Source: Chlamydiota bacterium
GTDB lineage: Bacteria; Chlamydiota; Chlamydiia; Chlamydiales; JAJFMB01
Assembly: GCA_021772355.1 (NCBI GenBank)
Contig: JAJFMB010000019.1
Location: forward strand, 1 to 5,323
DNA: 5,323 nucleotides
Reading direction: 5' to 3'
Shown here: piece by piece, positions 1 to 5,323 of the stretch
Layout: each line of letters opens with the position of its first letter
Numbering within the stretch: the first letter of the stretch is position 1
Program-made: the position numbers and the translations under genes
The notes under the pieces: model-generated
Seen by the model: the letters and a program-made list of their open reading frames with translations, nothing else
Databases searched by the model: none
What the model was told of the DNA's origin: nothing

Positions 1-588
1 AATGGCATAAAAACTTATATCACCTATCAGGATAATCTACGCCACGGGTTATTCAAAGAGTATTACCCACCACATGAGATTTATGGTGATGTTAAATACG
101 TAGAGGTGATGTATCAAAGAGGGTTCTTCGAGGGGGAACTTGCCATATTTAATCAAGCCGGCATCAAAATAGACAGTATTCCCTATAGCCAAGGAAAAAA
201 ACACGGCACAGCTTTGAAATTCGACGCTGAAGGTCGTATCTTTTTCTCTTCCCCCTTTGTCATGGATCAAAGAGAGGGGTGGACGTATGAATACTATCCA
301 AACGGAGCCATCTTGTCAGAGGTGTGCTACTGCAACGATAAAAAAGAAGGCGAAGAGATCTCTTATTTTGAAAGTGGCTTACCACACACCCTGAACACTT
401 ACCACCAGGGAGTAATAGATGGCAGATGCTGTGAATGGAATGCAAAAGGGATCAAACTCTTTGAAGGACACTATGTCCAAGGTAAAAGGCACGGACATTT
501 TGATAAATATGATGACGAAGGCAATTCTGTTGTAGCTCAAACTTATGAGAAAGACCACCTCATTGAAAAGTGGAAGAAAACACCATGA
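1..588 (+). CDS. MORN-type / YwqK-like repeat protein, 5'-truncated
   Basis: The frame is open from the first base of the window to TGA at 586-588, giving 195 visible residues. The true start lies upstream, and an internal GTG at 106 is not a credible start because repeat sequence continues before it. The protein is built of repeats with the pattern Gly-x-x-(H/E/D)-Gly, then an aromatic residue, then Asn/Glu/Lys-Gly. The anchor glycines fall at visible residues 45, 69, 93, 117, 141 and 165, an exact 24-residue period. An earlier copy is at residue 16, with a 5-residue insertion before the next. This is the architecture of the YwqK/MORN-repeat group (COG2849-like), often labelled 'antitoxin component' although that role is poorly supported for most members. 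No signal peptide can be judged because the N-terminus is missing. The gene overlaps the next one by 4 bases (ATGA). Family assignment is fairly sure; function is unknown. Confidence 0.85.
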   Translation, partial: NGIKTYITYQDNLRHGLFKEYYPPHEIYGDVKYVEVMYQRGFFEGELAIFNQAGIKIDSIPYSQGKKHGTALKFDAEGRIFFSSPFVMDQREGWTYEYYPNGAILSEVCYCNDKKEGEEISYFESGLPHTLNTYHQGVIDGRCCEWNAKGIKLFEGHYVQGKRHGHFDKYDDEGNSVVAQTYEKDHLIEKWKKTP

Positions 589-911
589 TCTACTGCTGGA
601 GCTGCGGAAAAGAACTTGAAGAACTACCCTCAGGAATTCTCCCCTTTCGTGCTACTTGCGATCACTGCATGGCATGGCTTCACTGCTGCCGCAATTGCGA
701 ACATTACAAACCGGGGCTGCCAAACGACTGTGCCATTCCCGGCACCGACTACATTGCTGATAGAGAAGCGGTCAACTTTTGTGAAGAATTCACTCTACTT
801 GGAAAAGCCCCACCCAAAAAAGCCCAACCAAAAGATGTCTCCAAACAGCTATTCGGTGAAGAGGACGACATCAATGAACTTAAAAAGTTCGACGACCTCT
901 TCAATGACTAA
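585..911 (+). CDS. small double zinc-ribbon protein (hypothetical)
   Basis: This is a 108-residue soluble protein. The ATG at 585 is chosen because it overlaps the upstream stop as ATGA, has GGAAG at 572-576 with 8-base spacing, and places the first Cys pair right at the N-terminus. A GTG at 570 would only add five residues. Cysteines are at residues 4, 7, 25, 28, 34, 35, 38, 49 and 66. C4-x2-C7 with C25-x2-C28 forms a classical zinc ribbon. C34/C35-x2-C38 together with C49 and C66 could bind a second metal. The middle, with YKPGLPNDC, IPGTDY and DREAVNFCEEF, looks strongly constrained. The C-terminal 40 residues are charged (KKAQPK, then EEDD and a DDLFND end) and look flexible. I recall similar short proteins in Chlamydiae and related phyla, all uncharacterised. 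Coupling to the repeat-protein gene suggests a shared process. Metal binding is inferred; no enzymatic residues are evident. Confidence 0.88.
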   Translation: MIYCWSCGKELEELPSGILPFRATCDHCMAWLHCCRNCEHYKPGLPNDCAIPGTDYIADREAVNFCEEFTLLGKAPPKKAQPKDVSKQLFGEEDDINELKKFDDLFND

Positions 912-915
912 CTGC

Positions 916-1461
916 CTATTTCCGAAATTCTTGGAGTAGAGTCTTGCTAAAGCGACGCTCTTTCTTTAATGAAAGATTCGACAGTTGGTGACTATCTATC
1001 TTATCACTCGATGACTCTAAGAAGAGAACTCCATTATCATTTAGAAGAGTGGAATTATTAATAAGTTCCAGGATATTCCCATTTTCAAGATGATAAGGAG
1101 GATCAATATAAATAATATCAAACCTTTCCCCAAGCCGGTTAAATTCTTGGGAAAGTTTCAAAACATCGCCGTAGAGGGCACGAGCACGTGTTTTAACATC
1201 CAAAGTTTTGATGTTGTCGAGAATGCATTGATAGCTCTCTTTGCTATTATCGACAAAAGTGACATGGCCAGCACCTCGACTTAATGCCTCAAAGCCCATA
1301 GCGCCCGATCCGGCATACAAATCAAGAAAACGGCAATCTTCAATATAGGTCTGACAGATATTAAAGACAGCTTCGCGCAACCTACTCGTGGTAGGACGGA
1401 CATTAAGCCCCTTAGGAACTTTAATTGTTCTGTTTTTAAATTCTCCGGCAACAATACGCAC
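916..1461 (-). CDS. rsmD: 16S rRNA (guanine966-N2)-methyltransferase RsmD
   Basis: The product is 181 residues, full length for the family. RsmD uses S-adenosylmethionine to methylate N2 of G966 in 16S rRNA during 30S assembly in the cytoplasm. Visible family landmarks in order are an MRIVAGEFK-type N-terminus, RPTTSRLREAVFN (residues 22-34), the SAM-binding loop DLYAGSGAMGFEALSRGA (47-64), the acidic end of beta-2 (FVD, 69-71), GDV (98-100), the catalytic N-methyltransferase motif DPPY (120-123), and a C-terminal strand around RRFSKTLLQEF. The start is GTG, and its position matches the conserved start of RsmD proteins. It lies 5 bases after the stop of the upstream gene without a recognisable Shine-Dalgarno, so translation probably depends on coupling. 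It is the last gene of a three-gene operon and ends 4 bases from the convergent zinc-ribbon gene. Confidence 0.96.
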   Translation of the reverse strand: MRIVAGEFKNRTIKVPKGLNVRPTTSRLREAVFNICQTYIEDCRFLDLYAGSGAMGFEALSRGAGHVTFVDNSKESYQCILDNIKTLDVKTRARALYGDVLKLSQEFNRLGERFDIIYIDPPYHLENGNILELINNSTLLNDNGVLFLESSSDKIDSHQLSNLSLKKERRFSKTLLQEFRK

Positions 1462-1466
1462 AATAA

Positions 1467-2675
1467 TCAGTGATGCTTAATATGATGAGTTTTCCAGACA
1501 TCCCCTTCCAAAACCAACTCAAAGTCAAGTTCTTGGTTAAAGTCGTCCATTGATACAAGCTCGCCTAAAACAACAGCTACGTTGTCATTATGAGAGGTGA
1601 CATCTAATTTAGAGCTGCGGTTATGGTACATCACCTGCTGCTCTTTAACGAATTTTTCAAAATTGCGAAAAGAAGTTGTTTTCTGAAAATCGATAGACGA
1701 AAAATCGTAATAGGCAGAGATCAAGTCGTGGTTTCTTATCGCATTAATCTGAGCCTGAATCATTTCCTTTGGAGATTTATTTTTCAATTTATCTTGGTCA
1801 GAACGCTCTAGCAAATGAATGCCCCAAATTTTCCACTGATCTCCTTCTAATCCGATTGCATATTCCACTACCATAGAACCAAATGAATTATTCAGAGTGA
1901 TAATGAAACTACTTAAGGGATATCCCTTGATAAACGTACGAAAATCAATCTCTTGATAGGAGGAAAAAATAGAAAAACGTTCCATAAACTGCTGGAACAC
2001 GCTAAAAGAGGTTGCCTCTTGAAACTCCTTGGAGGTGTAGTTGTAGTAAGCATCAAAAATATCGCGCTCACTCAACGCTTTTAATTGCGACTGTACAACA
2101 GCCTTCGCATGAGCTTCTGAATGGTCTTCAATAGCTTCTAAAGGAGTGGTCTCCACAACAAGATCAACACTCAAAATCTTCCACTGATCTCCCTCTTTGA
2201 CGAGTTTGAACTGCGCTTTTTGCTTTTCATTTTGCCTAGAAGTCAACACACCATCAACACTTGCAAAAAGGTTATGAAGGTGTTCTTTTGTCACTTTAAA
2301 GCTTTGATTTTCTTTTAATACTGCATGCTCATTAATAAATTTCTTAAAATCGACAAAACTCGTCCGACTTTGAAACTCTTTAGAGGCGTAGTGATAATAA
2401 GCCTCAGTAATGTGGTTGGATCGAATAGCTTCTAGTTGCTTTTCAACCACATTAGGAAATGAGGAATAGGTATTTAAATATATGGCATAAATGAGTCCGA
2501 CAAACAACACGACAATCAGTGAATTGACCCACCAGGGATACCCCTTTTGCATTTTTTTCACCAGTTTGACATGCGTTTTTGGATCCGGCGACGACTTAGG
2601 TTCAGTCGCATGCCCGCAATTGCTACAGAAATTGCTTCCCGGATAGAGCGTGTTTCCACATTTCACACAAAACAT
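1467..2675 (-). CDS. zinc-ribbon membrane protein with three tandem DUF4864/NTF2-like repeats
   Basis: The product is 402 residues. The N-terminal zinc ribbon has C3-x2-C6 and C17-x2-C20 (MFCVKCGNTL, then NFCSNCG). A basic stretch (K37, K40, K41, K44) precedes one transmembrane helix at about 49-68, predicting a cytoplasmic ribbon and an exported C-terminal region. That region holds three related domains at about 76-171, 193-288 and 305-399. Each begins Q-(L/I)-x-A-(I/L)-x5-(I/L)-x2-AYY, continues S-x2-FQ-x2-TSF-x2-F-x2-F, and ends EGD-x-WK. This shape resembles DUF4864-type, NTF2-fold-like domains; the match is by eye. Repeats 1 and 2 share SKEFQ and EGDQWKI; repeat 3 is more diverged. ATG at 2675 has AAGGG at 2681-2685 with 5-base spacing and lies 2 bases after the TPR gene's stop. 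Role unknown; a cell-envelope sensor or scaffold is a guess. Confidence 0.88.
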   Translation of the reverse strand: MFCVKCGNTLYPGSNFCSNCGHATEPKSSPDPKTHVKLVKKMQKGYPWWVNSLIVVLFVGLIYAIYLNTYSSFPNVVEKQLEAIRSNHITEAYYHYASKEFQSRTSFVDFKKFINEHAVLKENQSFKVTKEHLHNLFASVDGVLTSRQNEKQKAQFKLVKEGDQWKILSVDLVVETTPLEAIEDHSEAHAKAVVQSQLKALSERDIFDAYYNYTSKEFQEATSFSVFQQFMERFSIFSSYQEIDFRTFIKGYPLSSFIITLNNSFGSMVVEYAIGLEGDQWKIWGIHLLERSDQDKLKNKSPKEMIQAQINAIRNHDLISAYYDFSSIDFQKTTSFRNFEKFVKEQQVMYHNRSSKLDVTSHNDNVAVVLGELVSMDDFNQELDFELVLEGDVWKTHHIKHH

Positions 2676-2677
2676 GA

Positions 2678-3733
2678 TTACCCTTGTGACTTTGAGTGCT
2701 GGTATATGCCGTAGTATTCGATCAACCTTTCAGCCTGGCTATAATACACCCTTTTTAACTTCTCGTAAATACGTAACCCTTTAGCATTCAACCCTTGTTG
2801 AAAATACAGTACGCCTAATTTATACATTGTTTCCTTATCATCAGGACGCAGAGTTAGAATCGTTTCGTACTCGCGCATCTCCTCTTTTGGCATCTGTAAA
2901 TCATGATAACTATATGCTAGTTGAGCATGCACCCAAGGATCATCCGGAGCATAGTCGTTTAAAATTTTAAACTCCTCAATCGCTCTTTCCGCTGTCGCCC
3001 GAAACTTCTGCTCCATCGTTTGTATGTGCTCTTGATTTGTTGCCCAAGATTCCTCTTCTTCTCGATCCAGTCTCTTCGCATCGGCATATAATCCTGAAAG
3101 CATCACATAAGCATTGGCAAGAGCCGCGTGCGCTTCTAAACTCGTCGGCTCACATTTCACCAACCTAATATGCTCATCAACAGATGCCTGCAGCAATAAC
3201 TCCCTCAATCGAAACAGATCTTCTTTAAACCAAAAACAACTCCAACGCTCCATCGAAGGGGCAAGCACTTCTAGCCACCCCGGCGGACGGTAGTACCCGT
3301 ACTCTCGACTCTGCAGAGCTGTTGCCCACTTGCTAAAGGCGTTTGAAAGAGCGATATGATCTTCTGCTTCCCCTTCCTGATAGTGAACCACTTGCTTGCA
3401 AATGTCGCCATACTCCCGAGTCAGGCGATGTAGAAACTCACCCTTTTTTGTCTGAAAGTACATCCGCAACATAAAGTAAGAAAAAAAAGTGAGAAACACT
3501 CCCGCCAAGCTTAGCGCCAGCAACGATGAGTGCGCCAAATGAGCGAAAAAGACTGCCAGCAATACAAGCTCGACACCCCCTAAGCTCAGAAAGAAAAGAT
3601 TGAATCTTACATAGGATCTAACAGCGCGATCAAACTCAGGCTGCACTTGAGCAATGATTTTGTTCATTTGCGAATAGTAAAATAGGCTATCGCTTTGTAA
3701 AAGCTCATCTGTTTCAACATGAGACATAGCCAT
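2678..3733 (-). CDS. membrane-anchored TPR-repeat protein
   Basis: The product is 351 residues. Residues 1-42 are polar. Two adjacent hydrophobic segments at about 43-64 and 69-90 form a membrane hairpin with a very short loop. The basic RMYFQTKKGEF after the second segment places both termini in the cytoplasm. Residues 95-180 are helical with an unusual aromatic patch (YGYYRPPGW, then RWSCFWF at 163-169). The C-terminal half carries TPR-like helix pairs: about 184-214 (AHAALANAYVMLSG), 247-280 (WVHAQLAYSYHDL) and 284-330 (TMYKLGVLYFQQG), with the typical 'P-D-D' turns (APDDPW, RPDDKE). A charged insertion (RLDREEEES) separates the first from the others. TPRs mediate protein-protein contacts, so this is probably a membrane scaffold; partners are unknown. 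It is the first gene of the operon. ATG at 3733 is preferred over the ATG at 3727 because GGTG is 5 bases from the former and 11 from the latter. Confidence 0.87.
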   Translation of the reverse strand: MAMSHVETDELLQSDSLFYYSQMNKIIAQVQPEFDRAVRSYVRFNLFFLSLGGVELVLLAVFFAHLAHSSLLALSLAGVFLTFFSYFMLRMYFQTKKGEFLHRLTREYGDICKQVVHYQEGEAEDHIALSNAFSKWATALQSREYGYYRPPGWLEVLAPSMERWSCFWFKEDLFRLRELLLQASVDEHIRLVKCEPTSLEAHAALANAYVMLSGLYADAKRLDREEEESWATNQEHIQTMEQKFRATAERAIEEFKILNDYAPDDPWVHAQLAYSYHDLQMPKEEMREYETILTLRPDDKETMYKLGVLYFQQGLNAKGLRIYEKLKRVYYSQAERLIEYYGIYQHSKSQG

Positions 3734-3735
3734 TA

Positions 3736-3742
3736 GATCACC
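3736..3742 (-). promoter_or_regulatory. ribosome binding site of the TPR gene (GGTGATC)
   Basis: On the minus strand GGTGATC ends 2 bases before the ATG at 3733. It matches the 3' half of the extended Shine-Dalgarno (AGGAGGTGATC), complementary to the conserved GATCACC near the end of 16S rRNA, rather than the usual GGAGG core. It favours the ATG at 3733 over the in-frame ATG at 3727. Confidence 0.55.
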
Positions 3743-3763
3743 GTATTATCCGCTAAATTTGAA

Positions 3764-3792
3764 ATCATAGACTGATAAGCAAAATATGACAA
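3764..3792 (-). promoter_or_regulatory. sigma70-type promoter of the TPR / zinc-ribbon / rsmD operon
   Basis: Read on the minus strand, TTGTCA (3792-3787) and TATGAT (3769-3764) are separated by exactly 17 bases. Each hexamer differs from consensus at one position. Transcription would start near 3757, leaving a leader of about 25 bases before the ATG at 3733. It is the best-matching element upstream of this operon and faces a promoter for the divergent gene about 120 bases away. Confidence 0.7.
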
Positions 3793-3811
3793 GCGACTCT
3801 GCATCAATTCT

Positions 3812-3842
3812 CCAGTATGTATAATTTTGTGATACATACTGG
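3812..3842. repeat. perfect 11-bp inverted repeat (operator or hairpin candidate)
   Basis: The left arm CCAGTATGTAT (3812-3822) and right arm ATACATACTGG (3832-3842) are exact reverse complements around a 9-base spacer (3823-3831). No T-run follows on either strand, and the element lies upstream of both divergent genes, so it is not a normal intrinsic terminator. It starts about 20 bases upstream of the -35 hexamer of the leftward operon and about 70 bases upstream of the -35 of the rightward gene. This suits a regulator-binding site. The arm centres are 20 bases apart, about two helical turns, which fits a dimeric protein. Confidence 0.7.
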
Positions 3843-3850
3843 CCAAAAGA

Positions 3851-3876
3851 AACAATATTAAGATTTTAACAATATT
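3851..3876. repeat. 9-bp direct repeat AACAATATT, two copies
   Basis: AACAATATT occurs at 3851-3859 and again at 3868-3876, 17 bases start to start, with an AT-only-plus-G spacer. Because the AATATT core is itself palindromic, the pair also reads as an inverted repeat (CAATATT at 3853-3859 against AATATTG at 3871-3877). Very AT-rich sequence makes chance occurrence fairly likely. Its position between two divergent promoters leaves a binding-site role possible. Confidence 0.4.
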
Positions 3877-3884
3877 GATATCAA
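3875..3884. promoter_or_regulatory. 10-bp palindrome TTGATATCAA, operator candidate
   Basis: This is a perfect 10-base palindrome, overlapping the second copy of the direct repeat. Its right end is 28 bases upstream of the -35 hexamer of the rightward gene, a position typical of activator sites. No specific regulator family is recognised from the sequence. Confidence 0.35.
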
Positions 3885-3912
3885 ACAAACTAACTACGCA
3901 TCATTTATACAA

Positions 3913-3941
3913 TTGATCCCTTTTAGTAAACGGAATATAAT
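3913..3941 (+). promoter_or_regulatory. sigma70-type promoter of the acidic repeat-protein gene
   Basis: TTGATC (3913-3918; four of six consensus bases) and a perfect TATAAT (3936-3941) are separated by 17 bases. The expected start of transcription is near 3948, giving a leader of about 30 bases that contains the Shine-Dalgarno. This promoter looks strong and independent of the divergent operon. Confidence 0.75.
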
Positions 3942-3968
3942 TAAGAGAGGGGAATTAAACCTCTTTAT

Positions 3969-3973
3969 AGGAG
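3969..3973 (+). promoter_or_regulatory. ribosome binding site AGGAG
   Basis: AGGAG lies 6 bases before the ATG at 3980, an ideal spacing. It is the strongest Shine-Dalgarno in the window and fixes the start of the long rightward frame. Confidence 0.85.
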
Positions 3974-3979
3974 AAATTC

Positions 3980-5323
3980 ATGCATTTAGAGATATTTCCA
4001 CAGGATGCGAGCAAGCTTGGCATCACCATACAGAATCCTGTGGTTATTGACTGTAATGCACAATTAATGCCGGAACAACAGCAGAAAATTCTAAAGATCA
4101 TCGCCTCTTTAGAAGAAGAAGATCCCTCCCCTCGAGATCTAAAAGAAGCCACGATTTCACAGCTTAAGCAAGATCCCTCAATGCGTCTTTTTCCGCAGAT
4201 GATCGTCAGCATTAAGAGCGTCGATCCTCTGGAGCAGGTGAAGGAAGCCCTAAGAGACAAAGACCTGGCCAAGTTCAAAAAATTTGCTGGAGAAATTCCC
4301 AATGTCTCGGAAGAAATTTTCGATGATTTCTATATTCCGCCATTAGAGACTCAAGTCTACCAAACAGAAGACGATTTAGCTTTAGACTCATTATCTGATT
4401 ACGACTACGGTGTAGGCGGCGATTATGGTGCCAATGAGTACGATGAAGATGATGGCGAGCACTTATCTCCCTATTATGATGATTTCGACGATCTTTATCC
4501 TGGAGACAGCTATTTTCGTTATGAGAGTGATAGGGATGATGACTCTGGCTTTGAAGATGACACTCCCTTGAGCCCTCCGAAAAAATATTCCTTGCTTGAG
4601 TTGACGGTGGCGAATGGCTCTGCCGACATGATCGAACATTTGCTGAGCAAAGTGGAACATCCCCCCTCCTCTCTCTTTCAAATTGCTTTGAACTATAACC
4701 TCAAAGCGATTGCCGCAGTTGCCCGTCATTGTCCTCTTAATCTCAACGAACTCAATCTTATACCGGGTGATGAAGATTTATTGGTCGAGTGTGATGCGAT
4801 CGATAAGCTACGCTTTTTTTCTGAAATTCAGCAAATTCAAGATGAAGAAAAATTTCGCATCTTAACTATGGTCCGTCCCAAACTGCTCAAGGCTCTACTC
4901 GATTCCGATAATGTCAATCAACTAGAGTTATTGGATGCAGTGTTGCTAAAGGATAAGTATGGGGAGCTACTTATGAAAATGCTCTCCCATCCTAAACTAG
5001 ATGTCATGCAAGTTTTAAAAGTGCTCATCGAAAAGAAGCTATTTACACAAGAACTCTTTGAGCAGATTAGAGAACATCCTCGTTTCAATCCTAACGAGGC
5101 TCTTGAGCTTCCGAAGATACGAAATCGGTATTTTGAACATCTTCTGGGCCATCCTCAATTGGATCCTACTTTTGCCCTCAAAAAAGCCCGGGAAATTGGC
5201 TCACAAAGAATTATAGAAAAAATTATTTGGAGTGACAAGGCAGATCCCGTTGAAGTTTATCGAACCATACTTTTAGATCAATTTAGAGACGATTATTTCT
5301 CTCTCCCACATCTTAAACAGGTC
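3980..5323 (+). CDS. acidic, tyrosine-rich protein with ankyrin-like HP-x-LD helical repeats, 3'-truncated
   Basis: ATG at 3980 opens a frame with no stop to the end of the window (448 residues visible), supported by an AGGAG site and a good promoter. I do not recognise the family. There is no N-terminal signal peptide or membrane segment. Residues 1-112 are mixed and helical (EQQQKILKIIASLEEE; DPLEQVKEALRDKDLAKFKKF). Residues 113-195 are a low-complexity acidic linker: in 140-194, 22 of 55 residues are Asp/Glu and 9 are Tyr (NEYDEDDGE, SPYYDDFDDLYPGD, YFRYESD). From about 202 the protein becomes helical with ankyrin-like phrasing (YSLLELTVANGSADMIEHLL). A degenerate repeat then shows HPKLD at 337, HPRFN at 366 and HPQLD at 391, with weaker copies at about 308 (DSDNVN) and 418 (SDKADP). 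Such a protein in a putative obligate intracellular bacterium could be a secreted, host-directed effector; this is inference only. Confidence 0.9.
   Translation, partial: MHLEIFPQDASKLGITIQNPVVIDCNAQLMPEQQQKILKIIASLEEEDPSPRDLKEATISQLKQDPSMRLFPQMIVSIKSVDPLEQVKEALRDKDLAKFKKFAGEIPNVSEEIFDDFYIPPLETQVYQTEDDLALDSLSDYDYGVGGDYGANEYDEDDGEHLSPYYDDFDDLYPGDSYFRYESDRDDDSGFEDDTPLSPPKKYSLLELTVANGSADMIEHLLSKVEHPPSSLFQIALNYNLKAIAAVARHCPLNLNELNLIPGDEDLLVECDAIDKLRFFSEIQQIQDEEKFRILTMVRPKLLKALLDSDNVNQLELLDAVLLKDKYGELLMKMLSHPKLDVMQVLKVLIEKKLFTQELFEQIREHPRFNPNEALELPKIRNRYFEHLLGHPQLDPTFALKKAREIGSQRIIEKIIWSDKADPVEVYRTILLDQFRDDYFSLPHLKQV

Noticed and set aside
570..584. Upstream GTG start for the zinc-ribbon gene
   Set aside because: It would add only five residues and overlaps the likely ribosome binding site GGAAG. 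The ATG at 585 overlaps the preceding stop in the classic ATGA arrangement.
1..588. Toxin-antitoxin system formed by the YwqK-like protein and the downstream small gene
   Set aside because: The zinc-ribbon protein shows no toxin motif, and the 'antitoxin' label of YwqK-like proteins is mostly inherited annotation. Coupling alone does not make a TA pair.
616..939. 107-residue plus-strand frame overlapping the zinc-ribbon gene
   Set aside because: It is out of frame with the cysteine-cluster protein, which has the coupled start and conserved-looking motifs. The alternative has no domain features.
959..976. TCTTTC / GAAAGA hairpin as a terminator for the left operon
   Set aside because: The stem is only 6 bp and AT-rich, lacks a following T-run, and lies inside the coding sequence of rsmD.
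3946..3973. Possible two-state leader: AGAGG/CCTCT hairpin versus CTC pairing with the GAG of the Shine-Dalgarno
   Set aside because: The stems are 3-5 bp, and the left arm straddles the predicted transcription start, so it may not be transcribed in full.
3955..4302. 115-residue open frame on the minus strand
   Set aside because: It lies wholly antisense to the well-supported gene starting at 3980, has no Shine-Dalgarno, and its Ser/Cys-rich composition is typical of a shadow frame.
4463..4729. 88-residue minus-strand frame
   Set aside because: It is antisense to the acidic repeat-protein gene. Its Ile-rich C-terminal end is simply the complement of the Asp/Tyr-rich codons.

Overview
The window carries six protein-coding genes on an AT-rich chromosome and no RNA genes, insertion sequences or CRISPR arrays. 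The RsmD sequence, the MORN-type (YwqK-like) repeat protein, the small cysteine-rich zinc-ribbon protein, and the tyrosine/acid-rich protein with no visible signal peptide together suggest an intracellular Chlamydiae-type bacterium, probably an environmental (Parachlamydia/Waddlia/Simkania-like) lineage. This assignment rests on recall of family resemblance. No alignment was run, so it is tentative.

Left block (1-911, + strand): the 3' part of a MORN/YwqK-like repeat gene overlaps by ATGA a 108-residue double zinc-ribbon protein, so the two are almost certainly co-translated. This unit converges on the next one, with only 4 bases between the two stop codons and no recognisable intrinsic terminator.

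Centre block (3733 down to 916, - strand): a tight three-gene operon with gaps of 2 and 5 bases. In transcription order it encodes a membrane-anchored TPR protein, a membrane protein with an N-terminal zinc ribbon and three tandem copies of a roughly 100-residue (DUF4864/NTF2-like-looking) domain, and the 16S rRNA methyltransferase RsmD. A good sigma70-type promoter (TTGTCA-17-TATGAT) precedes it.

Right block (3734-5323): a 246-base divergent intergenic region holds the operon promoter, a perfect 11-bp inverted repeat, a 9-bp direct repeat, a 10-bp palindrome and a second strong promoter (TTGATC-17-TATAAT). That second promoter drives a + strand gene open from 3980 to the end of the window. 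Its product (448 residues visible) has a helical N-terminal part, an extremely acidic tyrosine-rich linker, and a C-terminal array of degenerate ankyrin-like helical repeats marked by an HP-x-(L/F)-(D/N) signature. It resembles no family I can name and is the best candidate here for an undescribed, possibly host-directed, protein.
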